Source of the DNA: Alkalibacterium iburiense
Lineage (GTDB): Bacteria > Bacillota > Bacilli > Lactobacillales > Carnobacteriaceae_A
NCBI RefSeq assembly: GCF_039521845.1
Contig: NZ_BAAACW010000142.1
Span: 1-11,182, forward strand
Direction of reading: 5' to 3'
DNA length: 11,182 bases
In this document: piece by piece, positions 1-7,468 of the stretch
Layout of the letters: every line of letters starts with the position of its first letter
How positions within the stretch are numbered: position 1 is the first letter of the stretch
Position numbers and translations under genes: made by a program
Notes under the pieces: generated by a model
The model's database searches: none
What the model was told of the DNA's origin: nothing
What the model saw: only the letters and a program-made list of their open reading frames with translations

Positions 1-97
1 GCATAATAATCGGTACCAAGTCAATGACACCAAGGGTCAAAGGCTATTTTTTAACTGCAAAACTTGAGTTACTTAATGTAAAATTTTCTAGCAATAA

Positions 98-128
98 CCC
101 CTTGTTTTTAAATGAACAAGGGGCTTTT
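98..128. terminator. Rho-independent terminator, probably bidirectional
   Basis: A perfect 9-bp stem, CCCCTTGTT (98-106) with AACAAGGGG (115-123), encloses an 8-base loop. On the plus strand it is followed by CTTTT (124-128). On the minus strand the stem starts 14 bases after the TAA of the GH105 gene and is followed by a weaker TTATTG, so it can end that transcript too. The stronger T run on the plus side suggests that a plus-strand gene also ends just left of here, as expected for a terminator between converging genes. Confidence 0.75.
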
Positions 129-136
129 GATTATAG

Positions 137-1231
137 TTATGCAAAGGTATACAAATACTCAGTTAATGCTAATATTGCCAGTGATTGTCCATATGGCATA
201 GTGGTTACTTTAATTGATTTATAGTAATTTAAGTCTTCTGCCAACCCTGTACCTACGGAAACATTTTCTACTGCACCATCATCATTAATGTTATTTATTA
301 TAGCTCTTATTGCTTTTTCTGCTACTGGTAAAAACTCTTTAGATACATACCTTTTCCGTATACCTTTTAAAATTCCAAAGGCAAACCCAGCAGTAGCTGA
401 GGATTCCAAATATGAATCAGGATGATCCAATAAAGTATGCCACATTCCACTATCGTCCTGTAATTCTTTTAATGTCTTTATTTGACGATTCAAAGTACTA
501 ACTAAAAAATCGTACATATGATCACCAGGCTTTAAATTTAAGATGTCTATAATCTCTGGTATAGAAATAGTTGCCCAGCAATTTCCACGACCCCATAAAG
601 CATTTGCATAATTATGATGACCATTAAAATTCCAACCATGGAACCATAGTCCAGTTTTTTTATCAGCCAAGTACTTAGTATGTATTAAAAATTGTTTTTT
701 TGCATCTTCTACATACTCTGGCTTATTTAAAAGCAGACCTATCTTAGCTAATGGAAGAACCGACATCATTAGGGTGTCAGCCCATAGTTGTCCATCATGA
801 ACAGAGCTATATGTCATATGTTGTAGACCATTTTCTTCAGTTCTTGGCATATCATACATTACCCAATCTGCCCATTGTTCTAGATAAGGTCTATAGTTAT
901 TATTACCTTCTTCGTAAAGAAAGGCCATAGCTAGTAAGGGTGCCATTGTATTCACATTCTTTGGAGGGGAGCCCTCAAGTATACGCTGATTGAACCATTC
1001 ATCTAAAATACTTTTGGCATCTTTATTTTGTGTAAATTTATAGTAGGCAAATAATCCGTACAAACCAACCCCTTGAGGCCAATTCCAGACATGCCAACTC
1101 TTATCATCTACTATTAGACCATTAAAGTTTAGAAGATATTCTCCTGTTTCATCTTTTATATTTGATAGGTTCTTAGCTAATAAATCAATTTTTTCTGTAA
1201 TTAAATTTTTATCAAGTTTTTGTTCAGTCAT
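137..1231 (-). CDS. GH105 unsaturated rhamnogalacturonyl hydrolase (YteR/YesR-like)
   Basis: This is a 364-residue cytoplasmic enzyme that, by family, removes the 4,5-unsaturated galacturonosyl residue from the non-reducing end of rhamnogalacturonan lyase products. It yields rhamnose-terminated sugars and a keto-deoxy uronate. The length fits the single (alpha/alpha)6-barrel of GH105 (YteR is about 370 residues). Visible family motifs are WNWPQGVGLYGL at 49-60, NVNTMAPL at 92-99, LWADTLMM at 149-156, GLWFHGWN at 194-201, WGRGNCWA at 213-220 and ESSATAGFAFG at 276-286. Asp152 in the WADT motif is the probable equivalent of the catalytic Asp143 of YteR. There is no signal peptide. The start is supported by GAGGAGAG upstream, with GGAG seven bases from the ATG. 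The gene is separated from the PL11 gene by 422 bases, so it probably has its own promoter, although no convincing one was found. It ends at a hairpin terminator. YteR versus YesR orthology was not resolved. Confidence 0.9.
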   Translation of the reverse strand: MTEQKLDKNLITEKIDLLAKNLSNIKDETGEYLLNFNGLIVDDKSWHVWNWPQGVGLYGLFAYYKFTQNKDAKSILDEWFNQRILEGSPPKNVNTMAPLLAMAFLYEEGNNNYRPYLEQWADWVMYDMPRTEENGLQHMTYSSVHDGQLWADTLMMSVLPLAKIGLLLNKPEYVEDAKKQFLIHTKYLADKKTGLWFHGWNFNGHHNYANALWGRGNCWATISIPEIIDILNLKPGDHMYDFLVSTLNRQIKTLKELQDDSGMWHTLLDHPDSYLESSATAGFAFGILKGIRKRYVSKEFLPVAEKAIRAIINNINDDGAVENVSVGTGLAEDLNYYKSIKVTTMPYGQSLAILALTEYLYTFA

Positions 1232-1340
1232 CAGTACTCTCCTCTATAATTACTTTACTACTTAAGAAAATTAACCATTAATTGAGATACAAAAATAAGA
1301 TAACTTAAAGTTTTTTTATAGTATAAAATTCCTCCTAACA

Positions 1341-1415
1341 TTAGTATGGAAAATCAGTTCTATCTTCCGATACTTCTATGTAAGCACTATCATCAGTATA
1401 TGAAATAATAAGTTA
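1341..1415 (-). pseudogene. Possible 3' remnant of a lost gene
   Basis: Between the in-frame stops at 1413-1415 and 1341-1343 the minus strand reads a 23-codon stretch ending YTDDSAYIEVSEDRTDFPY. Its mixed, non-repetitive composition is unlike the biased translation expected from random AT-rich DNA. Straight after the stop comes AGGAGG (minus strand, about 1331-1336), a strong ribosome-binding site with no start codon at a suitable distance. The picture fits a decayed operon junction, the end of one gene plus the leader of the next. The stretch is short and not recognised as any family, so chance remains a real possibility. Confidence 0.25.
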
Positions 1416-1586
1416 GATTTCTACATTATTACAATATTTCTTTATTGTACTTTTTTAAAAAAATATATTATCTTCGCTAAAATGTGACATTGACGTTAAT
1501 AACAGCTCGCAAAAAAGTTCAAGTTTCAATAAATTAACTGATTTCATATATCTAAAAAAAATGAGGTTAGCAAGAAACTTCTAGTT

Positions 1587-1610
1587 ATTATATGAAGGGT
1601 TTCATATAAT
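1587..1610. repeat. Inverted repeat (10-bp perfect stem, 4-base loop) downstream of the lyase gene
   Basis: ATTATATGAA (1587-1596) pairs perfectly with TTCATATAAT (1601-1610) around GGGT. It starts 44 bases after the PL11 stop codon. The stem is AT-rich and no immediate T run follows on the minus strand, so it is at best a weak intrinsic terminator. It could instead be a binding site for a dimeric regulator or an RNA-stabilising 3' hairpin. No better terminator was seen after the PL11 gene. Confidence 0.5.
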
Positions 1611-1653
1611 CAAATATCTATTTTTTCTTTAGTTATTTATTAAAGGGATTAAA

Positions 1654-3492
1654 CTAGTCTTGTTTTCTTATTAACTTATATGAAGGCATCGGTATATTAA
1701 TATATTCTTTATCATACCCTATATAGAAACTAGGATGAGGGGGTTGATTATACGCAACATTTTGCCAAGCTATAGCGACTCGGTACATTTTGTCATGCAT
1801 TAAAGTATAAAACCGGTGTTTAGAATAGTAAGATGTCGTAAATACACGTAATGCACTCGAATCATCCAATCGCCAAATGACTTCTTCACGCCAGTCTCCG
1901 AATAAATCGGCTTGTAAATTAGGATTTCCTTTTGTATAATTATTCGATTTTGTACCTTCTGCATATAACAGAGTATCAATCTTCTTGTTGTCCCAATCCC
2001 ATTTTAATATCGTTCCAACACCATCTCCTGTTTCAGGATTGTATTCGTGATCAAGAATTTCTCTACCCAGATCTCCTGTCCACCAAATAACAAAATTAGC
2101 TGGTAATATAGGACCATCAATAACTTCACCTTTAACAGTGTAATAACTTTCAGTCCCCTTAACGCGTAAAGGACCTTCTGGAGCATACCCCCACAACTGA
2201 ACGCCTTTATAACGAGGGTCTATATCAGCCGCAACTCCACGCCCAATATCCTCATCGGGAGACGGAATACTAAACAGTATCTCTCCTGTTTTTGCATCAT
2301 GAATTTCAAAACCGTGTTCATTAGGTGTTTGTTCATGCGTCATAAATATTTCTAAGCCATCACGTTCAATGTCAAAATTCCCTACATGAAGCGCATCGCC
2401 GTGACCTATACCTGTTGAGTAAAGTAATGTACCATCATGATCAATGACTGCCGCACCATAAATGATTTCGTCATACCCGTCTTGGTCAACATCTGCAATA
2501 CTTAAGGAATGTGCACCTTGCCCTGCTAATTCAGGATAGCCTTGATCAGAGTCTATTGTCCATTTTTCAACAAGTTTTTTATCAATAACATCATAGGCAA
2601 CAACCACTGCTCGTGTATAATACCCTCGGCAGACAATAGCACTTGGTTTTTCTCCATCTAAATACGCCACGCCACCTAGGTAACGATCTTCTCTGTTCCA
2701 CTCGTAATCTCCCCAGCTACCCGGCTCCCCTCGAGGAGGGTTATAAGGAATAGTGTCCAGGGCTGCTCCGGTTTTCCCATCAAATAAGGTTAAATACTCT
2801 GGACCCTCTCCAACAAAACCTTCACTATTTCTATAATCTTTCTCTTTATCGCCAATTACATTCCCAGTGCCATCAATGGTTCCATCAGCTGTCTTACACA
2901 CCATTTCAGCGATGCCATCTCCATCATAATCGAATACTAAAAACTGTGTATAGTGAGCGCCTGATCGTATATTTCTTCCTAAATCAATGCGCCACAATTT
3001 TTCACCTGTAAGTGTGTAACAATCTATTAATGTGTTGCCCGTATGTCCGGAGTGTGCGTTATCTTTCGCATTTGTTGGATACCACTTAACGAAAATTTCA
3101 TAAATACCATCCCCATTTACGTCTCCAACTGACAAATCGTTAGCTGTATAACTGTATTCTATTCCATCAGGAGTGACTCCTCCCTCAGGCTTATCCATAG
3201 GAATGTCAAAGAATGGATTCTCTAATACTTGAACGGTTTCTGAGGTGTTTACTTGCTCTCCATTAAAAGATTGCACATGATATTGGCTATCAAGTGTTCC
3301 ATCAGTATCTAAGTAGTTGCTATTTTCTTCTTTCGTTAACGTTGCTATTAACTCTTCATCTCTATAGAGTTCATAATACGTTTCTGAAAATTCATCAATC
3401 GTTATTCGCCATCTGACTAGAATTCCATCATCCGTCTTAACAGCAATTAACCCTCTGTTTAAATATTCTAATTGCACTTGTTTATCTGACAT
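1654..3492 (-). CDS. PL11 rhamnogalacturonan lyase, probably intracellular exo type (YesX-like)
   Basis: This 612-residue polysaccharide lyase cleaves the alpha-1,4 GalA-Rha backbone of rhamnogalacturonan I by beta-elimination and leaves an unsaturated GalA end. The fold is an N-terminal beta domain (about 1-110) followed by an eight-bladed propeller. Calcium-site motifs are visible at DVNGDG (124-129), DYDGDGIAE (188-196) and DVDQDGYDE (334-342). Other family stretches are GAHYTQFLVFDYDGDG (178-193), NFVIWWTGDLGREILD (466-481) and NLQADLFGDWREEVIW (525-540). There is no signal peptide, and the length equals that of cytoplasmic YesX. The stretch 437-450 (APEGPLRVKGTESY) lies where YesX carries the active-site loop (about 439-447) that makes it exo-acting; secreted YesW lacks that loop. 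The start is one base after the GH35 stop (TAAGATG), with GGGAG six bases upstream inside the GH35 gene, so the two are co-transcribed and probably translationally coupled. The family is certain; the exo mode is inferred. Confidence 0.93.
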   Translation of the reverse strand: MSDKQVQLEYLNRGLIAVKTDDGILVRWRITIDEFSETYYELYRDEELIATLTKEENSNYLDTDGTLDSQYHVQSFNGEQVNTSETVQVLENPFFDIPMDKPEGGVTPDGIEYSYTANDLSVGDVNGDGIYEIFVKWYPTNAKDNAHSGHTGNTLIDCYTLTGEKLWRIDLGRNIRSGAHYTQFLVFDYDGDGIAEMVCKTADGTIDGTGNVIGDKEKDYRNSEGFVGEGPEYLTLFDGKTGAALDTIPYNPPRGEPGSWGDYEWNREDRYLGGVAYLDGEKPSAIVCRGYYTRAVVVAYDVIDKKLVEKWTIDSDQGYPELAGQGAHSLSIADVDQDGYDEIIYGAAVIDHDGTLLYSTGIGHGDALHVGNFDIERDGLEIFMTHEQTPNEHGFEIHDAKTGEILFSIPSPDEDIGRGVAADIDPRYKGVQLWGYAPEGPLRVKGTESYYTVKGEVIDGPILPANFVIWWTGDLGREILDHEYNPETGDGVGTILKWDWDNKKIDTLLYAEGTKSNNYTKGNPNLQADLFGDWREEVIWRLDDSSALRVFTTSYYSKHRFYTLMHDKMYRVAIAWQNVAYNQPPHPSFYIGYDKEYINIPMPSYKLIRKQD

Positions 3493-3493
3493 C

Positions 3494-5287
3494 TTATTCT
3501 CCCTTTTTAAGTTTTAGTTCATCTATAAAGTAAATTGTATCAGTTGCTTTTCCTTCACTTTCAAAAATAATAATCTCATTGTTGCCTTCTTTAAGTAACG
3601 GCCCGGGAACATAGTAACTTTCTTGAGGGCCATTTTCCCAGAAACGACCAATATTAAAACCGTTTACAAAAATAACTCCTTTGCCCCACTCAGGAAGATA
3701 CATATAGGTATCCTTTGGGTCACTGATAGTTAAATTAAACTGGTAAAATGCAGGCTGACCTTTAATATAAGGCTTATCAAAATCTACTTTTTCAATGTTT
3801 TTCATATTTAAAGGGTAATGGGTCCAGCCAGTTTGCTGATATTCATCCAACATGACCGCTCCACTTATCCCTTTTCGCTGTTGATTCATATAAGGTCCAA
3901 AATTAACTCTGCCCATATTTTCAACTAAAATCTTCAAATTGTTTTTTTCGTTTTTATTTAATTTCAATTTTCTTTTTAAATTAAAGTCATTCAGATAGCT
4001 GCTAAATTGCCATTCATTATTTAAATACACTTGAGCTCTATCGTTAACATCAATTAATTTTATGGATTGTTCTTCAGAAACAGCATCAATTTCCGATTCA
4101 TATAATAAATACCCGTAATCCTGATTCAATTCTTCCATTGTTAGCGGATAGGATGATGACGTCGGTTGTGACAAATCATCCAGACAGGAAAATAAGCTGA
4201 CCTTTTGCTTTACAGTCACCTTGTCATACTTTCCTTTTATAGCATTATTAAGTGATTGAGTATGATCTATATCCTTTCCGGTTGATTCATGAATAACCTT
4301 TTGAATAGAATAGAATCGGTGGTTTAAAGAGCCATCTTCTGAAATCGGCGCACCATAATCATATGACGTTGTTGCCGGAGCATACTCATCTATAAAGTAG
4401 CCATCCTTTTCTCTTTCATAGTAATTTGACCCATTCATGAATCCAAAGTTTGTTCCGCCATGAGCCATATAAATGTTCACATGACCCATTTCAAGAATGT
4501 CTTCTAAATCTTTTAATATAGGATCCAGTGGTCTTTCTTGTTGAGTAGGATGGCCCCAAATATTAAACCATCCAATCCAGAATTCCATGACCATTTTAGG
4601 CTTTCCAGGATTAATCTCATCCAAAATAGATAATCTTTCTTTTAAGTTAGCTCCACAATTTACTGTAGGCATTGCGACCTCTGGTAATTTCCCAGCGTTC
4701 ATAATACTGGCACGGGTACTATCCGAGGTGACTAAGGGAACTTCAATTCCGTACTTTGTATACAATTCGGATATATTTTTAATATATGATTTCTCATTAC
4801 TAAAATATCCATACTCATTTTCTACTTGCACTAAAATAATTGGACCATTTTTATGTATTTGATACTCACTAATCATAGGAATGATTTCACTGAAATAGTC
4901 TTCGACATGAGTCATAAAAGGCTCATAAGTTGAACGTACTCTCATGTCCTTATCTTTTAGTAACCAATAAGGCAGACCGCCAAATTCCCATTCTGCACAT
5001 ATATATGGTGAAATTCTGAGTATTAAGTGAAGATCCAGCTTGTCAACTAATTTTATAAACTTAACTAAGTCATACATACCAGTAAAGCAAAATTCCCCTT
5101 TTTCAGGTTCATGTGCATTCCATGGTACGTACGTTTCAACAGTGTTGCAGCCCATGGCTTTGATTTTTAATAACCTGTCTTCCCAGTATTCAGGGACGAC
5201 TCTCACATAATGCATGGCTCCTGAAATAATTTGAACGGGTTCATTATTAAGATAAAAATCATCTTTAATTTCAAAAGTTTTACTCAT
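3494..5287 (-). CDS. GH35 beta-galactosidase
   Basis: This 597-residue retaining beta-galactosidase removes terminal beta-linked galactose, here most plausibly from rhamnogalacturonan I side-chain oligosaccharides. The N-terminal TIM barrel carries the GH35 signatures: ISGAMHYVRV (21-30), TVETYVPWNAHEPEKGEF (49-66), AEWEFGGLPYWLL (98-110), VQVENEYG (153-160) with acid/base Glu158, VMEFWIGWFNIWG (233-245) with nucleophile Glu235, and GGTNFGF (277-283). The region after about 340 forms beta-sandwich domains ending in the usual GWTHYPL and FVNGFNIGRFWENGPQ stretches. No signal peptide or cell-wall anchor is seen, so it acts in the cytoplasm on imported oligosaccharides. The start is supported by AGGAG (5294-5298) six bases upstream. 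It is first in a two-gene unit with the PL11 lyase, behind a sigma-A-like promoter with an overlapping cre. The exact linkage preference cannot be read from the sequence. Confidence 0.93.
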   Translation of the reverse strand: MSKTFEIKDDFYLNNEPVQIISGAMHYVRVVPEYWEDRLLKIKAMGCNTVETYVPWNAHEPEKGEFCFTGMYDLVKFIKLVDKLDLHLILRISPYICAEWEFGGLPYWLLKDKDMRVRSTYEPFMTHVEDYFSEIIPMISEYQIHKNGPIILVQVENEYGYFSNEKSYIKNISELYTKYGIEVPLVTSDSTRASIMNAGKLPEVAMPTVNCGANLKERLSILDEINPGKPKMVMEFWIGWFNIWGHPTQQERPLDPILKDLEDILEMGHVNIYMAHGGTNFGFMNGSNYYEREKDGYFIDEYAPATTSYDYGAPISEDGSLNHRFYSIQKVIHESTGKDIDHTQSLNNAIKGKYDKVTVKQKVSLFSCLDDLSQPTSSSYPLTMEELNQDYGYLLYESEIDAVSEEQSIKLIDVNDRAQVYLNNEWQFSSYLNDFNLKRKLKLNKNEKNNLKILVENMGRVNFGPYMNQQRKGISGAVMLDEYQQTGWTHYPLNMKNIEKVDFDKPYIKGQPAFYQFNLTISDPKDTYMYLPEWGKGVIFVNGFNIGRFWENGPQESYYVPGPLLKEGNNEIIIFESEGKATDTIYFIDELKLKKGE

Positions 5288-5331
5288 TCTTTTCTCCTAT
5301 TCTGACTCATATTTAAAAAGGCTCTCTCTTT

Positions 5332-5360
5332 AGTATAGCGCTATCATTTTATATCTTCAA
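5332..5360 (-). promoter_or_regulatory. Sigma-A-type promoter of the GH35-PL11 unit
   Basis: On the minus strand TTGAAG (5355-5360; 4 of 6 to TTGACA) is followed after exactly 17 bases by TATACT (5332-5337; 5 of 6 to TATAAT). Transcription would start near 5325, giving a leader of about 40 bases that contains the GH35 ribosome-binding site. It lies between the upstream hairpin terminator (5375-5412) and the GH35 start, where a new promoter is needed. Confidence 0.7.
5333..5346 (-). promoter_or_regulatory. Candidate cre (CcpA operator) over the -10 box
   Basis: The minus strand reads TGATAGCGCTATAC, which matches 12 of 14 positions of the cre consensus TGWNANCGNTNWCA and contains the perfect palindrome ATAGCGCTAT. 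It overlaps the -10 hexamer of the GH35-PL11 promoter. In Bacillus, CcpA with phosphorylated HPr (Ser46) bound at such a position would block transcription when preferred sugars are present. Binding is inferred from position and match only; a dedicated LacI-family regulator could use a similar CG-centred palindrome. Confidence 0.6.
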
Positions 5361-5374
5361 TGGAAATTAGAATA

Positions 5375-5412
5375 AAATCTCATCTAAAGTAAGATATATT
5401 TAGATGAGATTT
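5375..5412 (-). terminator. Hairpin terminator after the GH115-like gene
   Basis: AAATCTCATCTAAA (5375-5388) and TTTAGATGAGATTT (5399-5412) form a perfect 14-bp stem with a 10-base loop, starting five bases after the TAA at 5418. On the minus strand the stem ends in TTT and runs into a T-rich tail (TTTTATTCTAATTT). The stem is AT-rich but long. It separates the GH42-GH115 unit from the GH35-PL11 unit, perhaps only partly. Confidence 0.7.
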
Positions 5413-5417
5413 ATATT

Positions 5418-7451
5418 CTATAACTTAAAGTATTCTTTTAGTCTTAAAGCTAGATCGTCATCTGAAAGGGGATTTCGATGAGTATTTTCAAGGTAAATAT
5501 GCTTTTCGGTATCTGGCATCAGATATTCTTTGTACCAGTTAAAATAGACAACTTGATCCCCTTGAATACGCAGGAAGCCACGGTAAAGGGATACATTTTC
5601 ACAAGTTAATTCGATATTTGTTAACCAATCTGCCCTGTAAAAGTCTTGCCACTTTCCATGCTCACATTGCTTTAATGCCTCTAGACTTTTCTCAAAATCC
5701 CATAATGATTTTGACGCTTTCACAAAAGCTACAGGCATCTCTTCTTTCTTAAAATCCAGAATTGCGTCTAGTAAATGAATGAGCCCTCGGCAACTACTGT
5801 AAAGAACATCAATCTGAAAACCTATCAGATCATTAAATCTAGTTTTTTCTTCTTTGCTTAAGTTTTGTTTTATTTCTGAACTTAAATTAACTAGATGTTC
5901 AAGTTCTGGTAATGTGTCAGTCGCTTTCTTCAAGATGAAGTTTACTTGCTGTTTAAATGATACCTTACCTGTTAACCAATATAGTTTTTCAAGAGGTTCT
6001 CCTCTTTTAGGTGATAAAACGTGAGCGATCATTCTTCTTGCAGTAAAGTGATAGACCTGATCACCGGCATGTTGGTCATCCTGTTCCCCAAATGAAAAAG
6101 AAGCTTTGTGAAAATCCTTTAGTAATTCTTTTATACTACTCCTACTTGAGTTAAACAAGCGATCAACATAAGAGGATAAGTGACTGGGAACAGATACTTC
6201 TTTATCCTTCCAAATATTAGCTACTAAGTCGATAAAGTAAGTATGCATGCGAATATTGCCGACATTTAAAAGCAAGTAGTCATTAGCATGATTATTTAGA
6301 ATAGCATCAAATTCATTTTTTACTAACTCTGGACGATTAGGAAACATGGTAATATGGTTGGAAGCCTGAAGATCATGGAATGTTATATGATAATAAACGC
6401 CTTCTTTTTCCTCATTTTCAGGCATAGAAGAGATTCTGTTATCTGTGTTGCCATTTCTCCTCGACACCATTTTCCCAAACCCATTATCAGCCCAAATCTT
6501 TATAACATCTTCCGGTAGCGATATGAAACCATTTTTATACAGTTCTGAAATTTCACCATATAAATTCACGCTGCAAACAGCATCAGGTTGCACATCTTTA
6601 ATTAATGAATATTGCGTTCTTAAAACCTCGCTAATTAACTCTCCCTGTTTTTCAGGTGTATTAAATTCTGGATCTGATTCCCAGAAAGGAGCATCTCCCT
6701 GCCCTCTAAAAGAGAGAGCCCATACAACTTTTTTATCTTTTTGGCGTTGTATTGCCTCTGTCCACAATTTGATATATAAATCACTATTCTCTTTATAACT
6801 AGCTTTTTTATCTGGAAAAGCTCGTTTGAACATTTCTGCACCTAAGGGTTGGGCATGATGATGAGTTAAATACAATCCATAGTCAGCAGCTAAGTCTTCT
6901 TGTATACCAAGCGGAAGATCCGTACCAGGTAAAACCATATTTCCACCGAGACGAAGTAAGGTTTCAAAAACTGGACGCCATACTTCTTCTGTAGGTGGGT
7001 AACCTAACTCTTTTTTCCATCCAATCAAAAATACTTCATCGTTTACAAACCATCCTCTATATTTAATAGTGAATGGACTTGAAACATAATCAACTAATGG
7101 TACTTCATAGCCTGATTTCTTCTTAAATTCCATGTCAGCCCAATACCAAAAAGGATCAATATCCAGGTATTCTTGACTTAAATATAATAAAGCATATATA
7201 ACTCCTAATTCATCTGAACCATTGATAATCAATGTAGAATCATCATTAAAGGTTAATGAATATTGTTCAGCATGAGAAAAATCATTAGGAGAAGGTTTAT
7301 TCACAACAATCTTATTCGGTTTAGATTGTTGTGAATTCATTGTGGTCTTTTCTAAATCTCTTCTAAAAATGGCTATAGCATTTTTAATCGGTTGAGATAT
7401 ATCATGAGCAGACTTTATTTCAGTATGATAATTTAAATAAAAGAACGACAT
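5418..7451 (-). CDS. GH115-like (alpha-glucuronidase family) protein, short divergent form
   Basis: This 677-residue protein is related to GH115, inverting enzymes that release alpha-1,2-linked (4-O-methyl-)glucuronic acid. An N-terminal domain (about 1-120) ends in GSDELGVIYALLYLS (78-92) and DPFWYWADMEF (99-109), like the GH115 'GSDKRGTIYG' and 'WYWWADVP' regions. The barrel follows: KYRGWFVNDE (130-139), FETLLRLGGNMVLPG (162-176), THHHAQPLGAEMF (196-208), FRGQGDAPF (248-256), SVNLYGE (294-300), LPEDVIKIWADNGFG (312-326), GVYYHITFHD (351-360) and LLLNVGNIRMHTYF (393-406). Glu300 sits where GH115 has its YKEV glutamate. Several usual motifs are altered: the GDGDE-like loop reads GQGDAP, DDN reads ADN, and the 'SYKW' strand after YYH is replaced. 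It ends after a helical region and lacks the C-terminal beta domain of typical GH115 proteins of 800 residues or more. No signal peptide. Its ATG is 17 bases after the GH42 stop, behind AGAGAGGG, so the two are co-transcribed. The true substrate is uncertain. Confidence 0.75.
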   Translation of the reverse strand: MSFFYLNYHTEIKSAHDISQPIKNAIAIFRRDLEKTTMNSQQSKPNKIVVNKPSPNDFSHAEQYSLTFNDDSTLIINGSDELGVIYALLYLSQEYLDIDPFWYWADMEFKKKSGYEVPLVDYVSSPFTIKYRGWFVNDEVFLIGWKKELGYPPTEEVWRPVFETLLRLGGNMVLPGTDLPLGIQEDLAADYGLYLTHHHAQPLGAEMFKRAFPDKKASYKENSDLYIKLWTEAIQRQKDKKVVWALSFRGQGDAPFWESDPEFNTPEKQGELISEVLRTQYSLIKDVQPDAVCSVNLYGEISELYKNGFISLPEDVIKIWADNGFGKMVSRRNGNTDNRISSMPENEEKEGVYYHITFHDLQASNHITMFPNRPELVKNEFDAILNNHANDYLLLNVGNIRMHTYFIDLVANIWKDKEVSVPSHLSSYVDRLFNSSRSSIKELLKDFHKASFSFGEQDDQHAGDQVYHFTARRMIAHVLSPKRGEPLEKLYWLTGKVSFKQQVNFILKKATDTLPELEHLVNLSSEIKQNLSKEEKTRFNDLIGFQIDVLYSSCRGLIHLLDAILDFKKEEMPVAFVKASKSLWDFEKSLEALKQCEHGKWQDFYRADWLTNIELTCENVSLYRGFLRIQGDQVVYFNWYKEYLMPDTEKHIYLENTHRNPLSDDDLALRLKEYFKL

Positions 7452-7468
7452 AATTTCCCTCTCTATTC

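Larger units (their letters stand above)
1232..1653. other. 422-base AT-rich intergenic spacer without an intact gene
   Basis: This spacer lies between the end of the PL11 gene and the start of the GH105 gene. It contains a 10-bp hairpin (1587-1610), three exact copies of the 9-mer TTTCATATA (minus orientation at 1397-1405, plus at 1542-1550 and 1600-1608), T/A homopolymer runs near 1451-1463, and a possible remnant of a coding region followed by an unused AGGAGG (about 1333-1412). No sigma-A promoter with both boxes well matched was found for GH105, and no good cre match was found. Its length and the remnant suggest that something was deleted here. Confidence 0.6.

Noticed and set aside
24..224. 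Plus-strand 66-codon frame across the left terminator
   Set aside because: It runs through the terminator hairpin and antisense into the GH105 C-terminus, with no ribosome-binding site or recognisable protein.
6445..6841. Overlapping frames on both strands inside the GH115-like gene
   Set aside because: They lie wholly within a well-supported coding frame, lack ribosome-binding sites and show no protein-family features.
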